Assembly (NCBI RefSeq): GCF_004366735.1
Contig: NZ_SOQX01000009.1
Location: forward strand, 41,222-105,221
DNA length: 64,000 nt
Direction of reading: 5' to 3'
DNA from: Thiohalophilus thiocyanatoxydans
GTDB taxonomy: Bacteria; Pseudomonadota; Gammaproteobacteria; UBA6429; Thiohalophilaceae
Below are positions 26,451 to 35,036 of this stretch, piece after piece (positions within the stretch are counted from its first letter, which is position 1; each line of letters starts with the position of its first letter). The position numbers were made by a program, and so were the translations under genes. The notes under the pieces were generated by a model. It did no database searches, was not told where the DNA came from, and saw nothing but the letters and a program-made list of their open reading frames with translations.

Positions 26451-29400
26451 TGCGCCCGGAGTTGAAAAAAAACCTGCTCGCGATGTTCGTGCTGCTGTTA
26501 TTGCTCGCAGGCAGTGGGTTGTTCTGGCTGGGTGCAACCGAAAGCGGCTTGCGCTGGATTTATCAACAGAGCGGCAAGTTCCTTCCCGGCGAGTTGCATA
26601 TCAGCAAACTCGAAGGGCGGCTGTTCGGCCGTATTACCGCCACCGATCTGGTCTATCAGAAAGCGGATACCCGGGTGGCCCTTGAGCGGGTAACACTGAA
26701 GTGGCGACCCTTTGAATTGCTGACGGGGAATCTGGTCGTCAGCCAACTGCACGTCCAGTCGGTGACTATCTCGCTGCCCGCCGCGCAGCAAAGCAAGGCG
26801 GAGCAGGCTGTCGAACTGCCGGACATTCGCCTGCCGGTCAATGTGACACTCGAGGATATCCGGCTCGATGACATCCATATCAGGCGGGATGCGCAGCAAT
26901 TTGCCCTGCATCAGGTCACCCTCGACGCCAGCAGCCGGGGCAACAAGATCCATATCGATGCGCTCGATGTCAGCGCAACAGAATTTGATCTGCACATCGA
27001 CGGTACGTTGAAGCCGGTCGGCGATTATCAACACACGCTGAATATGCAATGGCGACTTGGGCTGGCGGATCAACCTGAATTCACAGGCCAGGGCCGAAGC
27101 CGGGGGAATCTGGACAAACTTGCATTACAGCAGCAGATCAGTGGGCCACTGCAACTGGGTCTCGAGGTTGAAGCACGTGATCTGTTAAGTCAGTTGCGTT
27201 GGCAGGCCCGGGCGGATGTGAGCGAGGTTAACCTTGCACGACTCAACACAGCGTGGCCGGCAATCCGGGGCGAGCTGCAAGTGCAGGGCGAGGGAGATCG
27301 ACATAGCGCGTCACTCAGCGGACAACTTTCGGGGGAGTATCCTGAACAGGGCCCCTTCGAGGCTGAGACCACGTTGCAAGTGGCGCGGGATGGCGCGTTG
27401 GAGATTGAACAGTTGTCAATGCGCTCACCGCCCACAAAGACCGAAGTTAATGCCCGGGGACAGTGGACGCCCGGCAGCGACGGATTCAAAAGCGGCGAGC
27501 TTGCTCTGGCGTTCGACTGGGAAAACCTGCGCTGGCCGCTGGCAGGTAACGCCTGGATAGACAGTGCCGAGGGTGAGGGGCGCGTCGAAGGCACTCCGGA
27601 TCACTATCGGCTCTCGCTCAGGGCCGATCGCCCTCTGCCACAGGCGCCACCCTCGACCTGGCATGCCAATGCGAGCGGCGATCTCGAAGGGCTCGATCTC
27701 GACAGCCTGCGGATTACGGCGCTGGATGGCGAAACCATCCTGAGTGGCCGGCTCGACTGGTCGCCCCGACTTGCCTGGGATGTGGATGCCAGCGGCAAGG
27801 CGATCAATCCTGCCGGTCTGTGGCCACAATGGCCCGGCCGGCTCGATGCCCGTCTCAGCTCGACCGGGTATATAGAGGAAGGCGAGGTCATCGCAGAGGC
27901 GGATATTGCCCGCGTCAGCGGCGAGTTGCGCGGCCAGCCGGTGACTCTGCGCAGCCAGTTGGGCTGGCAACGGGCACAGTTAGAGGTTAAACAGTTTGAA
28001 CTGAAATCCGGTTCGGCAAAAGTGGACGCGCAGGGGACGCTTGGCGAACGCATGAACCTTGACTGGTCCATCGACGCCGCCGAGCTGGCGCAGCTTTATC
28101 CGCAGGCCGGAGGGCAGCTGCAGGCCTCGGGACACATCAGCGGCACCCGGGCCGAGCCGGTAATCCGGACCACTTTCAACGGCGAGCAGCTGAGTCTGTC
28201 GGATTATCGCATTGGCAAGCTGTCCGGCAGGCTGGGCGTGGATCTGTTCCGCTGGCAACAGATCGATATCGATCTCGCCGCACAGGAGCTCGGCATTCAT
28301 GAACAGCGGATTGATACGCTGGCGATCAATGCGGACCCGGGTGGCTTGCAACTCACGGCAGAGGCCGACGGAAATAGTGCCCGGATTGCACTGAAGGGAG
28401 AGGCCAATGCCGAAGGCTGGCGTGGGCAGATCGAAGCGATCGATTTGCAGGGAGAGAATACGGGCAACTGGCAGCTGCAACGACCCGTCGCCCTGAATTT
28501 GACCCGGGATAACCTCTCCGTAGCGCCGTTCTGTGTGCAAAGTGAAACCGCCAGTCTGTGCGGGCAACTGCAACAAACCGGGAAAAACTGGCGCTCGGAA
28601 CTGGAGCTGGTGAACTTCCCGCTGCAGCTGTTCAGCCCCTGGTTGCCGGGGGGACTGGTCATTGAGGGAGTGACCCATGCCGATGCGACATTCGAGCTGG
28701 ATAGCCCCGGGCAATTGAGCGGCCGGGCCCACGTGGAATTGCCGGCGGGTGCGGTCGTCTATCCCGTGCTGGAAGGGGAATCGGAGCGCTGGGAGTACCG
28801 CACGGGCAACCTTGATTTGAGTGTGGATGAGAAGGGGGTACGGGCGACCTCCCGCCTGGCCATGGACAACGGCGATCAACTCGAGGCCAGACTGGCCTTG
28901 CCCGGTGCGCAACTGCTCAACCTTGAGCGTGACAGCCAGCCGGTGCAGGGAAGCGCCAGTGTAACGATTAACCAGCCCGGCATTATTGAGGCTTTGTTGC
29001 CCGACGTGCAGGACCTCGACGGCAAGCTGGCCATGCAACTTGATGTCGACGGGACGTTGGCAAAACCACACTACAACGGCAAGGCGAGTCTGGATCAGGG
29101 CAGCCTGCGTATACCCCGCCTCGGCCTGCAACTGACGCAAATTCGCGTGGATGCCCGTAGTGAAGGTCTGGACAGGCTGGGCTATGAACTGGCTGCCCGC
29201 TCGGGCGACGGTGATATGCGAGTCGAGGGTGAGACCGTGCTGGACAACCGGGCCGGCTGGCCAACCTCGATCAGCCTGAAAGGTGAAAACTTCGAAGTGG
29301 CCCGGATTCCCGAGGCCCGGGTTGCCGTCACCCCCGATCTACGCCTCGAGCTGGAGGGGCGCAGCATTGATATCAGCGGGAAGGTTCATGTGCCCTACGC

Positions 29401-30196
29401 CCGACTGCAACCGAAAGATGTCACCACGGCCGCACAGGTGTCGGAGGACGCGGTGATCGTCGGTGGCGAGGAAGTGGACGAGAAGAAATGGCAAATCAGC
29501 AGCCGGGTCCGGGTGACGCTGGGTGATCGGGTCAGTGTTTACGGTTTTGGCTTCGAGGGACGACTGGGCGGCGATCTGCTGCTGATGGATAGCCCCGGCG
29601 AGTTGACGACCGCCACCGGTGAAATTCACGTGATTGAAGGGCGGTATACCGCCTACGGCCAGCGCCTCACCGTGGAACACGGACGTCTGCTGTATACCGG
29701 CGGGCCGGTCAACAATCCCGGTCTGGATCTGCGCGCGGTGCGCTATGTCAATGACGTCACTGCGGGGATCCGGGTGCGCGGTACGCTCAATCATCCCGAC
29801 GTGGAACTGTTCTCCATCCCGGTCATGGGCCAGACCGATGTGCTCGCCTATCTGATGCTGGGCCGTCCGCTGGAGACCGCAACCGGCGAGGAGGGGAGCA
29901 TGATGGCCAGGGCGGCACTGGCACTGAGCCTGAGTGGCGGCGACAGCCTGGCACGTCAGATCGGGGATCGTTTCGGACTGGATGAGATGCGGGTCGAGGC
30001 CAGTGACAGCGGCGAACAGGCTTCGCTGGTCATGGGGCGATACCTGGCGCCCAAACTCTATGTCAGTTACGGCGTCGGGATTATCCAGTCATTCAATACC
30101 TTCACAGTGCGTTATCAGTTATCCGACCACTGGTACATAAAGGGAGAAAGTGGAGAACACCAGAGCGCGGATATCCTGTATACCATTGACCGATGA
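26450..30196 (+). CDS. tamB: TamB, inner-membrane translocation/assembly module protein
   Basis: The 1248-aa protein has one N-terminal membrane anchor (about 8-27) and a long periplasmic repetitive beta-groove (AsmA-like superfamily). The C-terminal DUF490/TamB domain reads DVELFSIPVMGQTDVLAYLM, LSGGDSLARQIGDRFGLDEM and YVSYGVGIIQSFNTFTVRYQ. It ends with the barrel-like DHWYIKGESGEHQSADILYT. TamB spans the periplasm and docks on TamA. It is coupled to tamA by the one-base stop/start overlap. Its length is typical of TamB. Confidence 0.95.
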   Translation: MRPELKKNLLAMFVLLLLLAGSGLFWLGATESGLRWIYQQSGKFLPGELHISKLEGRLFGRITATDLVYQKADTRVALERVTLKWRPFELLTGNLVVSQLHVQSVTISLPAAQQSKAEQAVELPDIRLPVNVTLEDIRLDDIHIRRDAQQFALHQVTLDASSRGNKIHIDALDVSATEFDLHIDGTLKPVGDYQHTLNMQWRLGLADQPEFTGQGRSRGNLDKLALQQQISGPLQLGLEVEARDLLSQLRWQARADVSEVNLARLNTAWPAIRGELQVQGEGDRHSASLSGQLSGEYPEQGPFEAETTLQVARDGALEIEQLSMRSPPTKTEVNARGQWTPGSDGFKSGELALAFDWENLRWPLAGNAWIDSAEGEGRVEGTPDHYRLSLRADRPLPQAPPSTWHANASGDLEGLDLDSLRITALDGETILSGRLDWSPRLAWDVDASGKAINPAGLWPQWPGRLDARLSSTGYIEEGEVIAEADIARVSGELRGQPVTLRSQLGWQRAQLEVKQFELKSGSAKVDAQGTLGERMNLDWSIDAAELAQLYPQAGGQLQASGHISGTRAEPVIRTTFNGEQLSLSDYRIGKLSGRLGVDLFRWQQIDIDLAAQELGIHEQRIDTLAINADPGGLQLTAEADGNSARIALKGEANAEGWRGQIEAIDLQGENTGNWQLQRPVALNLTRDNLSVAPFCVQSETASLCGQLQQTGKNWRSELELVNFPLQLFSPWLPGGLVIEGVTHADATFELDSPGQLSGRAHVELPAGAVVYPVLEGESERWEYRTGNLDLSVDEKGVRATSRLAMDNGDQLEARLALPGAQLLNLERDSQPVQGSASVTINQPGIIEALLPDVQDLDGKLAMQLDVDGTLAKPHYNGKASLDQGSLRIPRLGLQLTQIRVDARSEGLDRLGYELAARSGDGDMRVEGETVLDNRAGWPTSISLKGENFEVARIPEARVAVTPDLRLELEGRSIDISGKVHVPYARLQPKDVTTAAQVSEDAVIVGGEEVDEKKWQISSRVRVTLGDRVSVYGFGFEGRLGGDLLLMDSPGELTTATGEIHVIEGRYTAYGQRLTVEHGRLLYTGGPVNNPGLDLRAVRYVNDVTAGIRVRGTLNHPDVELFSIPVMGQTDVLAYLMLGRPLETATGEEGSMMARAALALSLSGGDSLARQIGDRFGLDEMRVEASDSGEQASLVMGRYLAPKLYVSYGVGIIQSFNTFTVRYQLSDHWYIKGESGEHQSADILYTIDR

Positions 30197-30347
30197 TGAA
30201 AGGTCATTCAAGACTAAACATATCTAAATAATTTATCCAGATTCCTGCGTACCTTATACGCTGTCCAGCCTTGCAAGTTATATTGGCGAAGCCTACGTAA
30301 CTCAAGTAGCAGGGCCCAGGCGCAATTCGTTGGAATAAGAAAATTGT

Positions 30348-30370
30348 CAGGTAGCGCGGTGCGCTACTTG
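30348..30370. terminator. hairpin between convergent tamB and MBL-fold gene
   Basis: CAGGTAGCGC-GGT-GCGCTACTTG forms a 10-bp stem (one G-T pair) with a 3-base loop, about 150 bases after tamB and 26 before the stop of the convergent gene. There is no long T-tract. It is a plausible bidirectional terminator. Confidence 0.5.
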
Positions 30371-30395
30371 ACCTGGACCTGTTCGGAACAGTTAT

Positions 30396-31361
30396 TTAGA
30401 AATTATCCTGCTCCACTTCCTGGAATACAAAGTTGATCACCCGACCTATCTCGTTGAAGTTATTCCAGTCCTGATAATCAGAAAGATCGTCAATCACTTT
30501 GTCCTTCATCTCGTAACTTTGTAATCCCCGGTTAAAGTGATGGGTGACTGAAGCATATAGCGTTTCAAGAAAACGAAGAGATGATTCGGGGATCTCCCGT
30601 CCACCGCTACGACCATGGCCAGGGATATAAACAGCGATGTCGTGATCCAGCATGGTTTTTATCGTGGCGATAGAACCCTTAAAGCTGGCATCTTGCGGGA
30701 CGTCCGAGTTTGGGACACGACGGGATGAGACAATGTCACCAAAAAACAATCCCTTGTCATCGACAACTTCTATCATAAGATCATGGTCGGTATGCGCGTG
30801 GCCGGTGTGATGGATCCTCAGTGTAATACCGTCCAGTTTTAGAACCTCCCCACCACTGAGCCCTATATTCGGACCAGTTACCCGGGTGCCTTCAACCGCG
30901 CCGTTGGTCATGCCCATGAATAACTGAATCCAGGTTTTACCTTCGCCGGCCTCAACGCGTTCGAGCATTCGCGCATGTGCATAGATTGGCACTCGGGGGT
31001 AGGTCTCACGAATACCCTGATTACCCAGCCAGTGATCGCCATGGATATGGGTGTTGAAAACAGCGATAACAGGTTTATCCGTGATATGGCGAAGCTTTGC
31101 CAGAAGTTGCCGGCCGATTTCAGCGCTGCTTCCCGGGTCGACAATAATGATCCCACCATGAGTTAAAATTGCCGAGGGGTTGTTCATGAAACCGCGGGTT
31201 TCGGGGCTGGGGAGTGTCTGTGTACCATGAACTATATAAATATGCTGGCTGACCTTTTCGAGCGTGTGTTGCTCAAAATCAAGCGGCAGTTGTGGTTCGT
31301 GGGCAAATATTGTCACAGGGTTGAAAACAAGTACAAAAGCAAGGTTGATAAGATATTTCAT
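30396..31361 (-). CDS. exported metallo-beta-lactamase-fold hydrolase
   Basis: The 321-aa product has a signal peptide (about 1-20, ending FAHE). The metal-binding motif THIHGDH (104-110) is followed by downstream ligands in HTGHAHTDHDLMIEV, FFGDIVSSRR and IPGHGRSGG. This is the di-zinc MBL fold. The class resembles periplasmic MBL hydrolases found near quinoprotein or Sox systems, but no such partner gene is here, so I do not assign a substrate. It probably stands alone: tamB converges on it, and an unknown membrane protein lies 143 bases upstream. Confidence 0.82.
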   Translation of the reverse strand: MKYLINLAFVLVFNPVTIFAHEPQLPLDFEQHTLEKVSQHIYIVHGTQTLPSPETRGFMNNPSAILTHGGIIIVDPGSSAEIGRQLLAKLRHITDKPVIAVFNTHIHGDHWLGNQGIRETYPRVPIYAHARMLERVEAGEGKTWIQLFMGMTNGAVEGTRVTGPNIGLSGGEVLKLDGITLRIHHTGHAHTDHDLMIEVVDDKGLFFGDIVSSRRVPNSDVPQDASFKGSIATIKTMLDHDIAVYIPGHGRSGGREIPESSLRFLETLYASVTHHFNRGLQSYEMKDKVIDDLSDYQDWNNFNEIGRVINFVFQEVEQDNF

Positions 31362-31504
31362 TATGCACTTCCTGTGTGGGAGTGAGATTCAGACAGGATG
31401 GCTTTTTAAATTCCGGATGTTACAGCCTGTGCTAATTGTTATAGCACACTGGCGTGATTTTATTTAATTTATTGATCTGGGAGAAAAACCTCGCAGGCAG
31501 TGTT

Positions 31505-32257
31505 CTATTTTCTCTCGGGAGAGGGTGTGGATGAGCGGGATTGTGCGCGCTGCAGTTCGACCAGGTGAGGCAAGAGTTCGGAATTTTTCTGGATATGGAA
31601 AATAAAGCGCGGCACATCCTGTTCGGTGCTTTGAGCCATGAAAGGCTCGCCCCAGAAGCTGAGCAGCGCCTCGGTCCCGCCGCTTGACTGACTGTCGGCC
31701 AGAATAAACGAGGTGGTCTTGCTTAGCTGGCACCAGCGCGGCTCCTTGACCTTGAATCCTCCGGAACAGTCCGCGATCCGGGGCTGCAGGGTTTGCCATA
31801 AATCCTTCTGTGAGGTGTCCAGCACAAACTGGATGGAACTTACCAGCGGATTGTCGATAGCCGGTTTGAGTAATGCATCGAACAGGGCCTGCGGAATATA
31901 CATGGACAGACAGACATTGAACCAGATCGTGTCTTCGCTCATGTTGCGAACGAAATGTTCATTCACCGTGCGCAGGCGACGCGGCCCGACCAGCACCACA
32001 TCGGGCGATTTGAGAGAGGCCTGGATACGTTCTACCGTCTGTGCCGTGGATTCGACTTTCTCGGCGGTCAGTTCATTGTTACGGGTGTGGCGCATGAAGT
32101 TGATAAACAGCAAGCCCAGCAGTGCAAAAAGAATCGGGAGCACTACCTTCTCATCCACTACATGCAGAAGATGGAGGATAACGGCAATCACCGCGGCGAG
32201 GATCCCCGCTATAGCGTCCCACTCATAACCCAGAAATTTTTTCAGTTTCATCGCCAT
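31505..32257 (-). CDS. membrane-anchored protein of unknown function, 250 aa
   Basis: I do not recognise the family. Two adjacent N-terminal transmembrane helices (about 13-33 and 37-54) are followed by a linker and a cytosolic domain of about 190 residues. That domain begins SPDVVLVGPRRLRTVNEHFV and contains WFNVCLSMYIPQALFDALLK and FVLDTSQKDLWQ. It ends in a Ser/Arg-rich tail. The soluble part has an alternating alpha/beta pattern, reminiscent of a phospholipase-D-like or Rossmann-type fold, but no catalytic motif is certain. It starts ATGGCGATGAAA, with either Met usable. G+C is lower than in the flanking housekeeping genes. Confidence 0.6.
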   Translation of the reverse strand: MAMKLKKFLGYEWDAIAGILAAVIAVILHLLHVVDEKVVLPILFALLGLLFINFMRHTRNNELTAEKVESTAQTVERIQASLKSPDVVLVGPRRLRTVNEHFVRNMSEDTIWFNVCLSMYIPQALFDALLKPAIDNPLVSSIQFVLDTSQKDLWQTLQPRIADCSGGFKVKEPRWCQLSKTTSFILADSQSSGGTEALLSFWGEPFMAQSTEQDVPRFIFHIQKNSELLPHLVELQRAQSRSSTPSPERK

Positions 32258-32468
32258 AGCGTGTGGCTGCCGGTTGGTATGCGGATGTAAAAGTCAGCAA
32301 TCAGCGGTAATGATTCGCAATGACATTATTACCGGCAGGATATTTAACTGAAGACGTTAATCAGGGTACTGCGGGTTTTCATTGTCGGCAAGTTCTGAAC
32401 GACTGCGACCCCGCGATTTTGACTTGCTGGCATTCCGGTCGCGCCCAGTGGAACTTTTAGATCCGGTC

Positions 32469-32863
32469 TCAAGTTCCGGGGACGCGACGACTGAGCCAGC
32501 CAAAACCCATAAAAATCAGCAGCCAGACAATCGTCCGCAGAGTCATGGCGCGAAGACTATCAATCGCCACGGCACCGCCCGGGTTGTAAAGCAGCCAGAT
32601 GGCGGCAAGGACCAGCAGATTAAGTATAAAGACCGCCGCAGCGCCGTTTCGTCCGTAATGAACGTTGCGCCAGGCGACAACGCCTACACCGATATAAATA
32701 AATCCCATCAGCGTATTATAGACGAGCAAGGGAAAAAGACGACGTACCCCGGGTCAGAGCCGGTCAGGACACGACTGCCTGCAAAAACCGTTACCACACC
32801 AAAAGTCACTGCTATAAGCGCCAGGATTTTTCGGGTTAGACTGAAATAGACGGGTTGAGTCAA
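32469..32863 (-). pseudogene. small four-helix membrane protein gene interrupted by a 1-base frameshift
   Basis: The downstream part (32469-32729) encodes 86 aa with about three membrane helices and begins mid-helix. The upstream part, in another frame from TTG 32863 (preceded by GGAG), encodes TRKILALIAVTFGVVTVFAG, then GSDPGYVVFFP. Adding one T to the homopolymer at 32733-32737 (minus strand TTTTTCCC) joins the two as VVFFPLLVYNTLMGFIYIG, giving a continuous protein of about 131 residues. It is either a true frameshift or a homopolymer sequencing error. The family is unknown. Confidence 0.7.
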
Positions 32864-32996
32864 TGTGCTCTCCAGATTCAGTATCGAACGGGGTCAGATA
32901 AACGCATCGCGTTGACCTCTGTAAAGTATAGTGCCCTGAGCAGGATGGGTACGGCCTTTAAACCTGATTTACAGCGAAAACAAAACCGCCCAGCGG

Positions 32997-34352
32997 TCAA
33001 TCGTCGATAGTGGCATCTTCGATCGGCACCCCGATCAGATCGTGCTCGGTGGCCGCGACGATCTTCACTTCCATGAATTGCCCCGGCGTGACCTCGTCCT
33101 CGACCTGATCCAGAATCACGGCGCCGTCGATCTCGGGGGCGTCGGCACTGGAGCGGCCGAGCAGCAGGTTGTCCTCGCTGAAGCCGTCGACGATGACCTG
33201 CATCGTCTGGCCAATCTTGTTTTGCAATTTTTCGGCGCTGATCGCGCTTTGCAGTTGCATGAAGCGTTCGAGGCGTTCCTGCTGCACTTCTTCCGGGACG
33301 GGATCGGGCAGGTCGTTGGCGGTGGCGCCATCGACGGGCGAGTAGGCGAAGGCGCCGACCCGATCCAGTTGTGCCTCTTCGAGAAATTCCAGCAGCTCTT
33401 CAAATTCCTGCTCGGTCTCGCCGGGGAAGCCGACGATGAAGGTGCTGCGCAGAGTGATATTCGGACAGATTGCGCGCCAGTCTTCGATGCGGCGCAGGGT
33501 TTTTTCGATATTGCCGGGGCGCTTCATCAACTTGAGGATGCGCGGTGAGGCGTGCTGAAACGGCACGTCCAGGTAGGGCAGGATCAAGCCGTCGGCCATC
33601 AGCGGGATGACTTCGTCCACGTGCGGATAGGGATAGACATAATGCAGTCGCACCCAGGCGCCGTACTCGCGGGCCAGCTTGCCCAGCGCGGCGGCCAGTT
33701 CGGTCATACGCGTTTTTAACGGCCGTCCACCCCAGAACTCGGTGCGGTATTTGACATCCACGCCGTAGGCGCTGGTGTCCTGGGAGATCACCAGCAACTC
33801 CTTCACGCCGGATTTGAACAGGTTTTCCGCCTCCTGCATGACCTCGCCAATGGGGCGGCTGACCAGGTCGCCGCGCATCGACGGAATAATGCAGAAGCTG
33901 CAACGATGGTTGCAGCCTTCGGAGATCTTTAAATAGGCATAATGCTGCGGCGTTAACTTCAGGCCTTCGGCCGGGATCAAATCGGTATAGGGATCGTGCG
34001 GTTTGGGCAGTTGCTGGTGCACATGGTCCATCACTTCCTGCAGGGCATGCGGGCCGGTCACCGCCAGCACCTGCGGATGGGTCTGCTGCACGATGTCACC
34101 CTTGGCGCCCAGGCAGCCGGTGACGATCACCTTGCCGTTTTCATCCAGCGCCTCGCCGATGGCCTCCAGCGACTCTTCCACCGCGCTGTCGATAAAGCCG
34201 CAGGTGTTGACCAGCACCAGCTGGGCGTCGTCGTAACTGGAGACAATGTCATAGCCCTCGGCGCGAAGTTGGGTAAGGATCTGCTCCGAGTCCACCAGCG
34301 CCTTGGGGCAGCCGAGGCTGATAAAACCGACTTTGGGTACGGGGTTTGACAT
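32997..34352 (-). CDS. rimO: RimO, ribosomal protein S12 methylthiotransferase
   Basis: RimO is a radical-SAM enzyme that adds a methylthio group to an aspartate of ribosomal protein S12. The 451-aa product has the N-terminal UPF0004 domain with cluster cysteines Cys15, Cys51 and Cys80. The radical-SAM motif CNHRCSFC follows (Cys147, Cys151, Cys154), then a C-terminal TRAM domain. I start it at the ATG at 34350-34352, so that the protein begins [20 protein letters not shown] as in the family. The ATG 13 codons earlier adds an unsupported extension. Confidence 0.95.
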   Translation of the reverse strand: MSNPVPKVGFISLGCPKALVDSEQILTQLRAEGYDIVSSYDDAQLVLVNTCGFIDSAVEESLEAIGEALDENGKVIVTGCLGAKGDIVQQTHPQVLAVTGPHALQEVMDHVHQQLPKPHDPYTDLIPAEGLKLTPQHYAYLKISEGCNHRCSFCIIPSMRGDLVSRPIGEVMQEAENLFKSGVKELLVISQDTSAYGVDVKYRTEFWGGRPLKTRMTELAAALGKLAREYGAWVRLHYVYPYPHVDEVIPLMADGLILPYLDVPFQHASPRILKLMKRPGNIEKTLRRIEDWRAICPNITLRSTFIVGFPGETEQEFEELLEFLEEAQLDRVGAFAYSPVDGATANDLPDPVPEEVQQERLERFMQLQSAISAEKLQNKIGQTMQVIVDGFSEDNLLLGRSSADAPEIDGAVILDQVEDEVTPGQFMEVKIVAATEHDLIGVPIEDATIDD

Positions 34353-34407
34353 AGGGGTATTCGGGGCTGTGGTTGCGAGGGGTGGGATCATACCATTTAT
34401 TAGACAG

Positions 34408-34475
34408 GGCCGAGGGACGAGTTACGCGGGACGAGTAAAAAAACTGAACCACGAAGACTCGAAGATACGAAGGTA
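34408..34475. repeat. family A unit followed by family B unit
   Basis: CCGAGGGACGAGTTACGCGG-type family A sequence (about 34412-34436) is followed by ACCACGAAGACTCGAAGATA (from 34447), a family B unit, just upstream of rimO. This starts a 640-base intergenic tract (34392-35028) made almost wholly of repeats, with no gene. Confidence 0.75.
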
Positions 34476-34531
34476 AAAATTCTGCTCTGATCGTTATTCC
34501 CGCGCAGCAGATATCCATATTGACAGTTTCA

Positions 34532-34612
34532 GGGGTAGGCCGGACATAGCAAAGCGGTGTCCGGCACCCAGGGAATTGCCCGATACCGCTGCGCTATATC
34601 GGGCCTACCTGA
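34532..34612. repeat. repeat family F, palindromic element, copy 1
   Basis: GTAGGCCGGACATAGCAAAG at the left and GCGCTATATCGGGCCTAC at the right are imperfect inverted ends, with internal GTGTCCGGCACCC and GCCCGATACCGC arms. The element is about 80 bases and non-coding. A second copy in the other orientation lies at 34942-35036. Confidence 0.75.
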
Positions 34613-34630
34613 TGCGTGGTTTTGGTTTTT

Positions 34631-34761
34631 CCTCGTTACTCGTCCCTCGTCACTCGGCCCTCTTGCTTGCGTCCAGCAAGCAAGTGGATCGGCCACTGAA
34701 TCGGTTTGGGTTGTGCGGGATCGGGCCACTGTTTGGCGAGCCGTTGTTCGAGTTCGGGCAG
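34631..34761. repeat. duplicated 3' end of the methyltransferase gene plus family A hairpin
   Basis: This 130-base stretch repeats 35103-35229 with few differences. It contains family A sequence, the hairpin CTTGCTTGC-GTCCA-GCAAGCAAG (from 34673) and about 80 bases that encode the last residues of the neighbouring methyltransferase (LEQRLAKQWPDPAQPKPIQW). It lacks the rest of the gene, so it is a remnant of duplication and not functional. Confidence 0.85.
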
Positions 34762-34762
34762 T

Positions 34763-34853
34763 CGCGTAGGTCACGCTGGTGGTAACCTGCGTGACATTCA
34801 CCTTGGGGTAGAGGCGCCAAGTAGCGCTGTACGCAACCTGGCCTACAATGTTG
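34763..34853. repeat. repeat family E copy
   Basis: CGTAGGTCACGCTGGTGGTA then ACCTGCGTGACA, followed by GTAGCGCTGTACGCAACCTG then GCCTAC, correspond to the two halves of the element at 13541-13652 in swapped order. Non-coding. Confidence 0.7.
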
Positions 34854-34942
34854 CTTCGTGTCTTCGTGTCTTCGTGGTTCAGGGTTTTCCTCGTTACTCG
34901 TCCCTCGGCCCTCCTGCTTGCGTCCAGCAAGCAGGAAGCAGG
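34852..34942. repeat. family B unit, family A unit and variant hairpin
   Basis: A reverse family B unit (CTTCGTGTCTTCGTGTCTTC from about 34855) is followed by family A (from about 34884). The hairpin CCTGCTTGC-GTCCA-GCAAGCAGG follows (from 34914). Its outer base pairs differ from the hairpin at 34673 on both arms, so pairing is kept. Confidence 0.75.
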
Positions 34943-35036
34943 TAGGTCCGATATAGCACCCTGCGGGAATAAACTCCGCGGTATCGGGCAATGCTCCGGG
35001 TGCCGGACACCGCTTTGCTATGTCCGGCCTACCCCC
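34942..35036. repeat. repeat family F, copy 2 (inverted relative to copy 1)
   Basis: GGTAGGTCCGATATAGCACC at the left and GCTTTGCTATGTCCGGCCTA at the right form the inverted ends, with GTATCGGGCAATG and GGGTGCCGGACACC as inner arms. Its right end overlaps the annotated stop of the methyltransferase gene. Confidence 0.75.

Noticed and set aside
27980..29140. 386-aa open frame antisense to tamB
   Set aside because: It lies wholly inside tamB, whose coding signal and C-terminal domain are clear; the antisense product has no recognisable pattern.
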